Assembly (NCBI GenBank): GCA_904386005.1
Contig: CAJFKR010000001.1
Span: 276,221 to 320,448, forward strand
DNA from: Candidatus Flemingiibacterium merdigallinarum
GTDB taxonomy: Bacteria; Bacillota; Clostridia; Oscillospirales; CAG-272
Length of the DNA stretch: 44,228 nucleotides
Reading direction: 5' to 3'
The notes below the pieces were generated by a model. It had not been told where the DNA came from. It saw only the letters and a program-made list of their open reading frames with translations, and made no database searches. A program made the translations under genes and the position numbers. Shown piece by piece: positions 1 to 7,592 of the stretch. Position 1 is the first letter of the stretch. The number at the start of each line of letters is the position of its first letter.

Positions 1-477
1 TTTCGAGATGCAGTACTCGCCGCGGCTGGTGCTCGAGGTCTCGGCGGATATCGACGTGATGTTGATTATCATTTTGTGCGCGTCGGTCTTGCGCTCGATG
101 AGCTGCTTTGCGGCGGCTTGCGTGAGTAAGAACGTGCCCTTGAGGTTGGTATTTATCAGCCGGTCGAGGCTCTCCTCGGTCATTTCGAGCAGGTCGGCGC
201 GAACCTTTGGCGCTATGCCGGCGTTGTTGACGAGAATGTCAAACCCGCCGACCTGTGCGGCTGAGTCGAGTATGCGCGCGCGTCCGTCGGGGGTCGAGAT
301 ATCGGCGGAGACGTAGATGGATTCGGGCGAGCGCGACGTCAGCTCTCCGATATATTCGGCGACGTCGCTTGCGCTCCGCGTGCCGACGGCGACAATCTTA
401 TAGCCCTTTTCGGCGAGCAGCAGCGAGATTCCGCGTCCGATTCCGCGCGACGCTCCGGTTACTATTGCACATGGCAT
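1..477 (-). CDS. SDR-family oxidoreductase (partial, N-terminal 159 residues)
   Basis: This is an NAD(P)-dependent short-chain dehydrogenase, cut off by the left edge of the window. The N-terminus carries the Rossmann dinucleotide motif TGASRGIG at residues 7-14. Further on come the NNAG motif, the ITSIS stretch with the catalytic Ser, and finally YCISK, the YxxxK catalytic pair, whose Lys is the last codon visible. The ATG is preceded by GAAAGGAAG at good distance. The gene starts 30 bp after the stop of the flavoprotein gene and is the last visible member of the four-gene minus-strand operon. It probably oxidises or reduces a sugar- or polyol-derived hydroxyl group. The substrate cannot be told from the fragment. 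Confidence 0.9.
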   Translation of the reverse strand, partial: MPCAIVTGASRGIGRGISLLLAEKGYKIVAVGTRSASDVAEYIGELTSRSPESIYVSADISTPDGRARILDSAAQVGGFDILVNNAGIAPKVRADLLEMTEESLDRLINTNLKGTFLLTQAAAKQLIERKTDAHKMIINITSISAETSSTSRGEYCISK

Positions 478-506
478 AAGTTTATACTTCCTTTCGTGTC
501 AGAATG

Positions 507-1820
507 TCACTTGTTCATGCAGGCTTCCTTGTATATCGGCGCGTAGAGCTTGCTGTCGCGCACCGGACAACCAGTCGTTGTGTACGCGCGCATCAGCTCG
601 GTACACTTGCCGCAGGTCACGCAGCATTTGTTCGGCTTCATGTCGCCCGAAATCACATCCTTCGCGAAGCCCTCATAAGCGAACGCCATGCGTCCGAAGC
701 CGGCAGCGGAGACCATTCCCGATTCGACCGCTCCGGCGGCGAGATAGGGCGCGAGGTGACGCAGGAAGGTGTAGCCGGTGCCGATGAACGTGATGTCGGG
801 GAAGCGCTTCTGCAGCAGCGCCGCGCCGTCTATCATGCGCTTGACGCCGACGAGCGGGTGCTCGGGAGGCTCATATCCGCCCTTGCAGTAGGGACGATTG
901 ACGTGCGGGTTGTAGTAGGGCGTGCCCATAGTCATGTTGATAAGGTTGACCCCCAGCTTGTGTATATCGTCTATCAGCTGTACAGCCTCGGTCGGGTCGA
1001 ACTTCGTGAGGTCGTCCTTGTCGTCGCCAAAGCCGTAGGGGTAGCCGATTCCGTCGTGTACGCCGAGACGGGTGGCGACGGCAAGCTTGTCGCCGACCGC
1101 GGCTTTGACCGCGGTGATGACGTCGCGGTAGAGCCGTGTGCGGTTCTCATACGAGCCGCCGTAGCGTCCCTCGCGCGTATATGCCGACAGCAGCTCGCTC
1201 ATCAGATAGCGGTGGCAGGCCTTGATGTCGACGCCGTCGAATCCGGCTTCGGCGGCAAGGCGCGCGGCTTCGACGTACTGGTCGACGAGCGAGTCGAGGT
1301 ATTCGTCGGTCACGACCGGATGGTCGGCGGGGATATTGAACGGCTTGTTCAGCACCGGATTGTGGTACGAGATTATCGGCGCGGGCTTGTTCTCGGGTCT
1401 TGAGAAGCGTCCCGAGTGGGTGAGCTGGCAGATTATCGGCGCGCCGCCGGTCAGGCTATGTATCTCGTCGACGAGGTGCTTGTATTTGTCGACATTGCCG
1501 CGGTTTATCCACAGCTGTCTCGCGTTCGAGCGCGACTCGTGCGAGATCGCGACCGCCTCGAACCAATAGAGTCCGGCGTCGCTTTCGGCGAAACGGCGGT
1601 AGCGGCGGGTGGTAAGGTCGGACGGTGCGCCGTCCGGCTCGCTGTCGAAGCCCTCCATAGGGTGAATGGCGACCGCGTTCTTGAAGTGAATCTTGTCGCC
1701 CTTGACGTCGAACGGCTTTGCGAGGACCGCGAAGTTGTCGGACAAGGGCAGGGTTATGCCGAGCGAGTCGAGGTCGGCTTTAACGTCGTCGATAGTCTTG
1801 TAATTAAAATCAAAGGGCAT
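507..1820 (-). CDS. Old Yellow Enzyme-type NADH:flavin oxidoreductase with C-terminal Cys cluster
   Basis: This is a 437-residue FMN TIM-barrel oxidoreductase of the NADH:flavin oxidoreductase/2,4-dienoyl-CoA reductase group. Visible signatures are QLTHSGRFSRP in the middle of the barrel, GFDGVDIKACHRYL, and GGSYENRTRLYRD, which matches the family YGGSxxNRxRf motif. Near the C-terminus a Cys cluster (CCVTCGKC, then TGCP) matches the [4Fe-4S] ligands of the dienoyl-CoA reductase branch. The FAD/NADH domain of the long members is absent. An in-frame ATG 13 codons upstream exists, but the chosen ATG has GGAGAG in place and gives an 11-nt overlap with the isomerase gene, suggesting translational coupling. 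By context it reduces or dehydrogenates an unsaturated or keto sugar-acid intermediate; that role is inferred. Confidence 0.85.
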   Translation of the reverse strand: MPFDFNYKTIDDVKADLDSLGITLPLSDNFAVLAKPFDVKGDKIHFKNAVAIHPMEGFDSEPDGAPSDLTTRRYRRFAESDAGLYWFEAVAISHESRSNARQLWINRGNVDKYKHLVDEIHSLTGGAPIICQLTHSGRFSRPENKPAPIISYHNPVLNKPFNIPADHPVVTDEYLDSLVDQYVEAARLAAEAGFDGVDIKACHRYLMSELLSAYTREGRYGGSYENRTRLYRDVITAVKAAVGDKLAVATRLGVHDGIGYPYGFGDDKDDLTKFDPTEAVQLIDDIHKLGVNLINMTMGTPYYNPHVNRPYCKGGYEPPEHPLVGVKRMIDGAALLQKRFPDITFIGTGYTFLRHLAPYLAAGAVESGMVSAAGFGRMAFAYEGFAKDVISGDMKPNKCCVTCGKCTELMRAYTTTGCPVRDSKLYAPIYKEACMNK

Positions 1821-2583
1821 ATTCGTCTCTCCAATCGTTAAGTGTTTTTGCGTCCTCAAAGAAATGCTTGTCCGAGTCGTCCTTGACGAATTCGAGCAGC
1901 AGCGCGTGGTCGCGCTTATCGGGCGCGAGTATGTCGAGGTAGCTGTGCCAAGCCTTGTCGAAGTCGGCGAGCGGGTAGCGTATCAGCGAGCCGCTCCGCG
2001 CGTCCCAGGCGAACACGTGGACGTTCGACACGAACTCGAGCACCGATTTGAGCGCGGCGATGTTGAAGTCGAGATCCTTGTACTGGTTCGGCTGCCAGTA
2101 GAGCGACGCGTTCGGGCGCGCGATGTCGTGCATCAGCCGCAGCGCGGAGTCGGCGTTGTTCGTCAGCGTGCCGCCGTGGTACTCGAAGCTAATCGTCATA
2201 TTCTCCTTTGCGGCGAGGTCGGCGCAGAGTATAGCTTCATCAGTCAGTCTGCGGCGCTCGGTCGAGTCTGTGTCCTCGCTGTTCTTGACTCCCGCCCAGA
2301 GACGCAGATTCTTCGTGCCGAGCAGCTTCGCGGCGTTCATATAAGCCGTGAACTCGGCGGCGGCGTCGGGATACTGACCGAGCTTGTAGTAGGTGCCGTA
2401 GGACACAATGTCGACGCCGTTGTCGGCGGCAGACTTCGCGATGTCGGCGAGGTTGTCGGCGTCATACGGCGCGTGTACATCCGAGCCGATTTCGATGGCG
2501 TCGAGCCCCGCCTGCTTTGCCATTGCGATAATGTCAAATATAGATTTACCTCTAAAGGTAACAGAAACGATTCCTGTCTTCAT
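1810..2583 (-). CDS. Sugar phosphate isomerase/epimerase (xylose isomerase-like TIM barrel)
   Basis: This 257-residue protein belongs to the AP-endonuclease-2/xylose isomerase-like TIM-barrel superfamily. The N-terminus has the typical first strand and helix (GIVSVTFRGKS, then AGLDAIEIGSDVH). Metal-ligand type residues follow in ISFEYHGGT, LYWQPNQYKD and NVHVFAWD, in the order usual for sugar isomerases/epimerases. The ATG has AGAGGTG at good spacing; a start nine codons earlier would fall in the AACAACT repeats. It lies between the dehydrogenase and flavoprotein genes and overlaps the latter by 11 nt. It probably isomerises or epimerises a keto-sugar or inositol-like intermediate of the pathway. 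The exact substrate is not identifiable. Confidence 0.82.
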   Translation of the reverse strand: MKTGIVSVTFRGKSIFDIIAMAKQAGLDAIEIGSDVHAPYDADNLADIAKSAADNGVDIVSYGTYYKLGQYPDAAAEFTAYMNAAKLLGTKNLRLWAGVKNSEDTDSTERRRLTDEAILCADLAAKENMTISFEYHGGTLTNNADSALRLMHDIARPNASLYWQPNQYKDLDFNIAALKSVLEFVSNVHVFAWDARSGSLIRYPLADFDKAWHSYLDILAPDKRDHALLLEFVKDDSDKHFFEDAKTLNDWRDEYAL

Positions 2584-2595
2584 ATTTTCACCTCT

Positions 2596-2634
2596 TCTAA
2601 CAACTAACAACTAATAACTAACAACTAACAACTA
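2596..2634. repeat. Heptanucleotide tandem repeat between dehydrogenase and isomerase genes
   Basis: About five to six copies of a 7-bp unit (CTAACAA with one CTAATAA variant) fill the whole spacer between the stop of the dehydrogenase gene (2636) and the ribosome binding site of the isomerase gene. The AT-rich run contrasts with the GC-rich neighbours. It would be transcribed as an unstructured U/G-rich spacer inside the operon mRNA. Confidence 0.85.
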
Positions 2635-2635
2635 A

Positions 2636-3634
2636 TCAGGCCATTGTTTCGAGCATTTTCAGGCTGACCGACCACTTTGTCGGCTCGCCGCTTGCCCACC
2701 GCGTGTATTCCTCGAGCATATATTCGCCCATGCGCGCGACCTCGTCTCCGAGCGAGCCGGCGATGTGCGGCGAAAGGAACACATTGTCCATTTTGTAGAA
2801 TAGGCTGTCCGGCTTCGGCGGCTCGGGCATTGTGACGTCGAGCAAAGCGACGCGGTTGGGTTCAGCTTTGAGCGCGTCGATGAGGTCGGCTTCTACGACC
2901 TGCGCGCCGCGACCGGTGTTGATGAAGGTCGCGTTCGGCTTCATAAGGTGGAACAGCGAGCCGTTCAGCATACCGACCGTCTGCGGATTGTTCGCGAGGT
3001 GGTTCGAGATGACAGTACACTCTGAGAACAGCTCCTCGAGCGATACCTTCTTGACTCCGAGTGCCGCCGCGCGCTCGTCAGACAAAAACGGGTCGTAGCC
3101 GAGCACCTCAAGCTTGTATTCGTGCAGTCTCTCGGCGACCATCGAGCCTATCATGCCGATACCGATAAGACCGACCTTGTTGTTGTAGTTTCCGGTGAAG
3201 TAGCCGCCGGCCGAGCGATTGACCCAGCCCGAGTTCGCGGCGCGGTGGAATCGCTGGAAGTAGCCCTTGTTCGCGAGGATTATCTGCGCCACCGTGTATT
3301 CGGCGACCGGAACGGCGTTTGCCGCCCACGCGCTGAACACCTTGATTCCGGCTTCGATGAATGGGCGGGCGAAATACTGCACCGAGCCCGCGCCATAGAA
3401 AACGGCTCTGAGGTTCGGAAAATAACGCGCTATCTCCTCGCTCGTCAGAGAGAACATACCCCACGTAGAGAAGATTATCTCAACGTCGCGAAGCTCATTT
3501 TCACGCTCAGCGAGCGCGTCGGTTGTGTATACCGGCTCGAGAAATTCCAGCTTCTCGGCGAGACGTGCACGCGTTTCAGGCGTATAGACGCTCTCACAGC
3601 TGTTCTTGTTTTTGGTAAGGAACACGGCTTTCAT
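2636..3634 (-). CDS. D-isomer-specific 2-hydroxyacid dehydrogenase
   Basis: This 332-residue NAD-dependent dehydrogenase belongs to the phosphoglycerate/hydroxypyruvate reductase superfamily. The nucleotide-binding motif is GLIGIGMIGS, followed about 20 residues later by the acidic residue of GYDPF. The catalytic residues are recognisable: Arg in NTGRGAQVVE, Glu in DVTMPEPP, and His in LSPHIAGS. The ATG is preceded by AAAGG and lies about 55 nt downstream of the start site predicted from the promoter at 3696-3724. It is the first gene of the minus-strand operon. It probably interconverts a 2-hydroxy acid and a 2-keto acid in a sugar-acid pathway. The substrate is unknown. Confidence 0.88.
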   Translation of the reverse strand: MKAVFLTKNKNSCESVYTPETRARLAEKLEFLEPVYTTDALAERENELRDVEIIFSTWGMFSLTSEEIARYFPNLRAVFYGAGSVQYFARPFIEAGIKVFSAWAANAVPVAEYTVAQIILANKGYFQRFHRAANSGWVNRSAGGYFTGNYNNKVGLIGIGMIGSMVAERLHEYKLEVLGYDPFLSDERAAALGVKKVSLEELFSECTVISNHLANNPQTVGMLNGSLFHLMKPNATFINTGRGAQVVEADLIDALKAEPNRVALLDVTMPEPPKPDSLFYKMDNVFLSPHIAGSLGDEVARMGEYMLEEYTRWASGEPTKWSVSLKMLETMA

Positions 3635-3695
3635 AATAATGACCTTTCTGCCCTGCGGGCGGGGTGAAATTGGTGCGATAATTGATTATACAAAC

Positions 3696-3724
3696 ATTAT
3701 ATCACGCATTTCGCTCTGCGTCAA
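3696..3724 (-). promoter_or_regulatory. Sigma-A promoter of the dehydrogenase operon
   Basis: Read on the minus strand, TTGACG and TATAAT are separated by exactly 17 bp. Transcription would start about 55 nt before the dehydrogenase ATG, and no other minus-strand promoter is seen between the four genes. Confidence 0.8.
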
Positions 3725-3990
3725 GCCAAAACTTAGCGCGGCATTGCATAAATTGTATAATAATTACGACTTGCCGCGGTCAAAAAACATCCATATGACA
3801 ACAAAATCCGCAAACCGGTCGGTTTTCATAAATGAACCGATACGCGGTGCGCGGATTTATAAACTGTATTTTGTTTTTTACGCGGCGGCGGCTTTATAGG
3901 ATGTGGGACGTGGGCGAATTTCTGCGATAATCGCCAAAACAGGTCGAATTACTGATATCCGCGATAATCGTGCGAGGGGTCGGATTACAG
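3725..3990. other. Gene-free stretch with a nested hairpin (3804-3858)
   Basis: No gene is seen here. At 3804-3858 AAATCCGC pairs with GCGGATTT around an inner hairpin of the TCGGTT/ACCGA type. On the minus strand the structure is followed by a T-rich stretch, so it may terminate transcription of the ATPase gene that ends at 3991. The decamer GCGATAATCG occurs twice near 3925-3970 without obvious purpose. Confidence 0.35.
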
Positions 3991-4767
3991 TTATTCAGTC
4001 AGATATTTCACCATTCGCTCGGTGTCCTCTAAAAATTGCCGAGTCAGCCGATAGCTCGCCGTCTCGCGGTAGGGTGTGGGGCAGAGCCTGCCGTCGCGCA
4101 GCTCGTATATCCGCGAGTTGGGGCAGCCGAGCAGTATCGGCGAGTGGGTCGAGATTATAAACTGCGAGCCCTCATTCGCGAGCCGACTCAGCAGCGTTAT
4201 CGCAGCGAGCTGGCTCTTTGCCGACAGAGCCGACTCTGGCTCGTCGAGTATATACAGCCCGTCGCCGTGGAATCTATGATTCATCAGCGCGAGGAAGCTC
4301 TCGCCGTGCGACATCTCGTGCAGCGGTCTGCCGCCATAGCCGTCGGTCAGCGGCGGAGCGGCTGCCGGTATCGCGTCGAGCTCCTCGAGATAGGACGCGG
4401 CGTTGTAGAAGCTCTCGGCGCGCAGAAAGTAGCCGTCGCGCGGTCGGCGGGTCGAGCGGACGATAGTCAGATATTCGTACAATGACGAGCTTGACTGTCT
4501 TGTCGAAAAGCTGTACGAACGCGAGCCGCCCTCGGCGTTGTAGCCGCAGGCGACCGCGATGGCTTCGATGAGCGTCGACTTGCCCGAGCCGTTCTCGCCG
4601 GTCAGAAAGGTTATCGGAGCGGTGAGCTCGAGTGTGTCGAGCCGCGACAATATATCAAGCGAGCGCAGGTATTTGTCCTGTGGTGGGAGTGATGCCGCCG
4701 CAAAGCGCTCGGAATCGAAGCGCAGCTCGCGGATATACAGATCATTCATAATATTTGAAGTTTTCAT
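3991..4767 (-). CDS. Stand-alone AAA/ABC-type ATPase (COG3910-like)
   Basis: This is a 258-residue cytosolic ATPase of the predicted-ATPase family related to ABC and SMC head domains. It has a Walker A motif (GENGSGKST), an ABC-like signature (SHGES), a Walker B motif with the catalytic Glu (LYILDEPESAL) and a switch His in STHSP. No membrane segment or nuclease domain is present. The start is uncertain: ATG at 4767 and ATG at 4749 (MNDLYIREL) are both possible, neither has a convincing ribosome binding site, and the family N-terminus fits the second a little better. The gene follows the lipoprotein gene by about 90 bp on the same strand. The biological role of the family is poorly known. Confidence 0.82.
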   Translation of the reverse strand: MKTSNIMNDLYIRELRFDSERFAAASLPPQDKYLRSLDILSRLDTLELTAPITFLTGENGSGKSTLIEAIAVACGYNAEGGSRSYSFSTRQSSSSLYEYLTIVRSTRRPRDGYFLRAESFYNAASYLEELDAIPAAAPPLTDGYGGRPLHEMSHGESFLALMNHRFHGDGLYILDEPESALSAKSQLAAITLLSRLANEGSQFIISTHSPILLGCPNSRIYELRDGRLCPTPYRETASYRLTRQFLEDTERMVKYLTE

Positions 4768-4854
4768 GGTATACGGCGACGCGGTACGCGTCGATTCATG
4801 GTAAGCGGCGATTATTGGTACACGTCGGCTCGCGGTAGGCTGCAATAATTTCCA

Positions 4855-6423
4855 TCATTCATAAATCGTAGCTGCCGCGGCAAGCTCGCTGTCGGCCGCG
4901 GTGTGCCAGCTTTGATACAGCGCGGTCAGGGTCGAGCGGGTCGTGACGGCGTTTATGACCGCCGAGTAGGTCGCGTTCGCGAGACTTGCAAAGCCGGACG
5001 CGAACATATGCGCAAAATCGCTGGTCGCGCCGTCGAGTATAAGTTCGAGCATATTTATCGAGTCGTTGTCGCGCAGACAGTAGTTTATTCGCTCGTTCAT
5101 GTAAATCTCGTTCGTATAGCCGTAGTAGGACGCGTTCAGGGCTTCGAGTATCAGCCCCGACGTCTCGTAGTTCGGCGTGCTCGCGAGCGCGCAGAATACC
5201 GGAGCGTCAGATGACAGGGGCGACAGGTAGTGCCGCTGCTCCTCGTCGTATTTCGGATAGGGCAGTATGCCCCAGTTCACGTCGCGGTTTGTGAGCGAGG
5301 TCATTTTCTCAAGGCTGCCGAAGTCGAACAGCAGCTCGCCTGACGTAAATAGGTCGGACGAGTCGCCCTCGGGCGCGAGCGCCGAGTTGTTGTAGAGCAT
5401 TCTGTACAGTATATCTACGATTCCGTTCGCGTCGTTGGCGAGCTTGTCCTCGGCCATGTAGCTGACAAAGGGTGCCTGATTCGCGCGGTTCGTGACATAG
5501 TCGATTCCCATCGACAGCGCCGCGCCCGAAATGTATTCATCGGTCGTATAGTCGGTGCCGTGACCGTATACTCCGGCTGCGGCGTTGACCTCGCGCGACA
5601 GGCGCGCCAGCTCCTCCCACGTCCAGTCGCCCGAGTAGACCAGGTCATACGGATTGTCGAGCGAATATTCGGCGATGAGGTCGCGGTTGAAGTAGACGCA
5701 GGACAGCTGCTCGGGATTGAAGTTCGCCGCGCCGTACGCGGCCATCAGCTCGCCGCCGAATACCGCCTCGTCGGTGACATCGTAGTAGTAGGATTTCGTG
5801 TAGTCGGTATACGGCAGGCTGTACATATTCATGAGAATTCCCGCCTGCATGAACGAGCCGAGACGTGACAGCGGCACCGCCAGAAGGTCGGCGTAGTACA
5901 TATCGGCCGCGACCGCCTCGAGCGCGGCGTCGAGCATCGACTGTGAGTCGACAAGGTCGGTTATAATCAGCGCGTTGTATTTGTCCTCGACCGCGCGGGT
6001 CGCGACCGAGCGCGCGGCTATGACCTCGTCGTCGCTCGACAGCGGGCAGATGGTCTCGTCGTCGGTAGTGGCGATTATGACTCCGGCGCCGCCGAGATTG
6101 CGGTCGGCGAGCGAGTCGAGCAGCTTGTCCGCCTCCTCGCGCGGGTCGACCGGCTCGGTGGTCTCCGTGGGCGCGGTCGTAGTCGTGACAGTGGTAGACT
6201 CGGCGGTTGTGCTCTCGGTCGTGCCCGGCGTGGTTGACTCGGTCGTCGGGTCATTGAAAACTATAAAGCCGCAGGACATACTTCCCGACACGAAGCATAC
6301 AAGCAGTATCAGTACAATGCAGCGTGTGTATACACGCCGCATTGTACAGCGTGTGTAAACACGCCGCATTGTGCGGCGCGTGCATACGCGCGTCGGGCGC
6401 GCGCCGGGCTGTGTAATATTCAT
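4855..6423 (-). CDS. Extracellular solute-binding lipoprotein (family 1 type)
   Basis: This 522-residue exported protein resembles carbohydrate ABC-transporter binding proteins and the other solute-binding proteins in this window. It has a hydrophobic segment (IVLILLVCFVSG), a lipobox-like SMSC, and a Thr/Ser/Glu-rich linker of about 45 residues, then a mature domain with the shared ILPYPKYDEEQ motif. The start codon is fixed by GAGGTG just upstream. Oddly, the signal peptide has a very long basic n-region built from a 9-residue tandem repeat (TMRRVYTRC twice). A second start inside that repeat would give a normal-length signal. No permease gene is adjacent. The ligand is unknown, probably a sugar. 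Confidence 0.82.
   Translation of the reverse strand: MNITQPGARPTRVCTRRTMRRVYTRCTMRRVYTRCIVLILLVCFVSGSMSCGFIVFNDPTTESTTPGTTESTTAESTTVTTTTAPTETTEPVDPREEADKLLDSLADRNLGGAGVIIATTDDETICPLSSDDEVIAARSVATRAVEDKYNALIITDLVDSQSMLDAALEAVAADMYYADLLAVPLSRLGSFMQAGILMNMYSLPYTDYTKSYYYDVTDEAVFGGELMAAYGAANFNPEQLSCVYFNRDLIAEYSLDNPYDLVYSGDWTWEELARLSREVNAAAGVYGHGTDYTTDEYISGAALSMGIDYVTNRANQAPFVSYMAEDKLANDANGIVDILYRMLYNNSALAPEGDSSDLFTSGELLFDFGSLEKMTSLTNRDVNWGILPYPKYDEEQRHYLSPLSSDAPVFCALASTPNYETSGLILEALNASYYGYTNEIYMNERINYCLRDNDSINMLELILDGATSDFAHMFASGFASLANATYSAVINAVTTRSTLTALYQSWHTAADSELAAAATIYE
6312..6385. repeat. 27-bp tandem repeat with palindrome inside the signal-peptide coding region
   Basis: A 27-bp unit recurs at 6321 and 6348 with a weaker third partial copy near 6375. 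The first copy forms a 36-bp palindrome (6312-6347) broken at only two positions. The repeat length is a multiple of three, so the reading frame of the lipoprotein is kept. Confidence 0.8.
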
Positions 6424-6588
6424 TCGGCACACCTCATAAACATAAATATTGCGTTTACAGTATAATATATTGACTTTGCGGGATAATGAAATAGCGATTG
6501 TATTTACTGGATAATCGCGTAAATATATCTGCCGCGGTAAATTTTGTCCGCAGGACTGTCGACGCGGCAGTGCCGCTGACAGTATTCA

Positions 6589-6608
6589 AAAAATATTATA
6601 ATATTTTT
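6589..6608. other. AT-only perfect palindrome downstream of trmB
   Basis: Ten-base arms made only of A and T form a perfect palindrome about 100 bp past the trmB stop, and T residues follow on the minus strand. It may act as a weak terminator for trmB. The rest of 6424-6705 holds nothing clear. Confidence 0.3.
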
Positions 6609-6705
6609 GGGAACAAAAATCAAGCTCGATACGTCAAGATTAACAGTATATACATATTAGCCGGCTATTAATCGTTCGGATATGTATCGGTCGGATATGC
6701 GCCGG

Positions 6706-7350
6706 TCAGCTGAGCCACGCCTCGACATAGTTGATTTTGAAGCCCTTTTCCGAGAAGTTCTTCTCATACTCGGTTTCGATGTTGTTTTCAGCGAGCGGCG
6801 AGGCGTGCAGGTCGTGCGTCAGATTTTCGAGCCGGAAGCCGTGGTCGGCAAACTCGATTAATGAAAACTCGAACAGCGCGAGGTTGTCGGTCTTTTGGAT
6901 TATCGCGCCGTTTGGCTTTAATATGCGCCGGTAGCCGTCAAGAAATTCGCGATAGGTCAGGCGGCGCTTGCTGTGGCGCTCCTTTGGCCAGGGGTCGGAG
7001 AAGTTCAGGTATATCCGGTCGAGCGAATGGTCGGCGAATAGATCCCAGAGCTTCATAACGTCGCCGATAATGAAGCGGACATTCTTGATTCCGAGCGATT
7101 TGCACTTTTCCATTGCCAGCATAGCGACGTCGGGAACCCGCTCAAGCGCGAGAAAGCCGACGTCAGGCTCGCGCGCCGCCATGCCGCAGACGAACGCGCC
7201 CTTGCCGCAGCCGATCTCGAGCCGAACCGAGCTCGGCGCGAAGCCGAAGATTTCTATAAGATTTTCGTCAGAGACCGTCGTATTTATGCAAAGCAGGTCT
7301 GAACACGCGTCTATTCTTTCGGCTCCGTGCTTTTTTTTTCGCATACGCAT
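6706..7350 (-). CDS. trmB: tRNA (guanine-N7-)-methyltransferase
   Basis: This 214-residue enzyme makes 7-methylguanosine at position 46 of tRNAs using S-adenosylmethionine. Diagnostic stretches are the SAM-binding LEIGCGKGAF, the ALERV segment, NVRFIIGDV, and the family hallmark LNFSDPWPKERHSKRRL. The C-terminal TEYEKNF motif is also typical. Length matches the family. The ATG at 7350 has AAGGAG 11 nt upstream. A homopolymer of nine T residues on the plus strand at about 7331-7339 encodes the lysine-rich N-terminus and is a likely slippage site. Confidence 0.96.
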   Translation of the reverse strand: MRMRKKKHGAERIDACSDLLCINTTVSDENLIEIFGFAPSSVRLEIGCGKGAFVCGMAAREPDVGFLALERVPDVAMLAMEKCKSLGIKNVRFIIGDVMKLWDLFADHSLDRIYLNFSDPWPKERHSKRRLTYREFLDGYRRILKPNGAIIQKTDNLALFEFSLIEFADHGFRLENLTHDLHASPLAENNIETEYEKNFSEKGFKINYVEAWLS

Positions 7351-7592
7351 ATTGCAATTTGCTCCTTTTTTTGATAGAATATAATAAGAGTGAGAAGTGG
7401 GAACCACGGCGCGGATCTGTCATTGTGTGCCTCAATTGTTAAACGCGTCAGAAAATAGCCGCCGATCCCAATTATTTCATTGATTTCAGTTGAGACGCCA
7501 TATTATATTATAACACAGATACACGTATATATGGAAGACATAAACGCAAAATTTTTTCGAATATTTTTCCTATGTGAACAGGAGGGGACAGA

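Noticed and set aside
504-1403. Long open frame antisense to the flavoprotein gene
   Set aside because: The codon bias of the real gene keeps the opposite frame free of stops. Similar antisense frames lie over the GH2 gene, the kinase and the GH92 gene. None has family motifs or ribosome binding sites.
7331-7339. Frameshift in trmB at the nine-T run
   Set aside because: The frame is intact on both sides and the lysine-rich N-terminus is normal for TrmB, so no lesion is needed.
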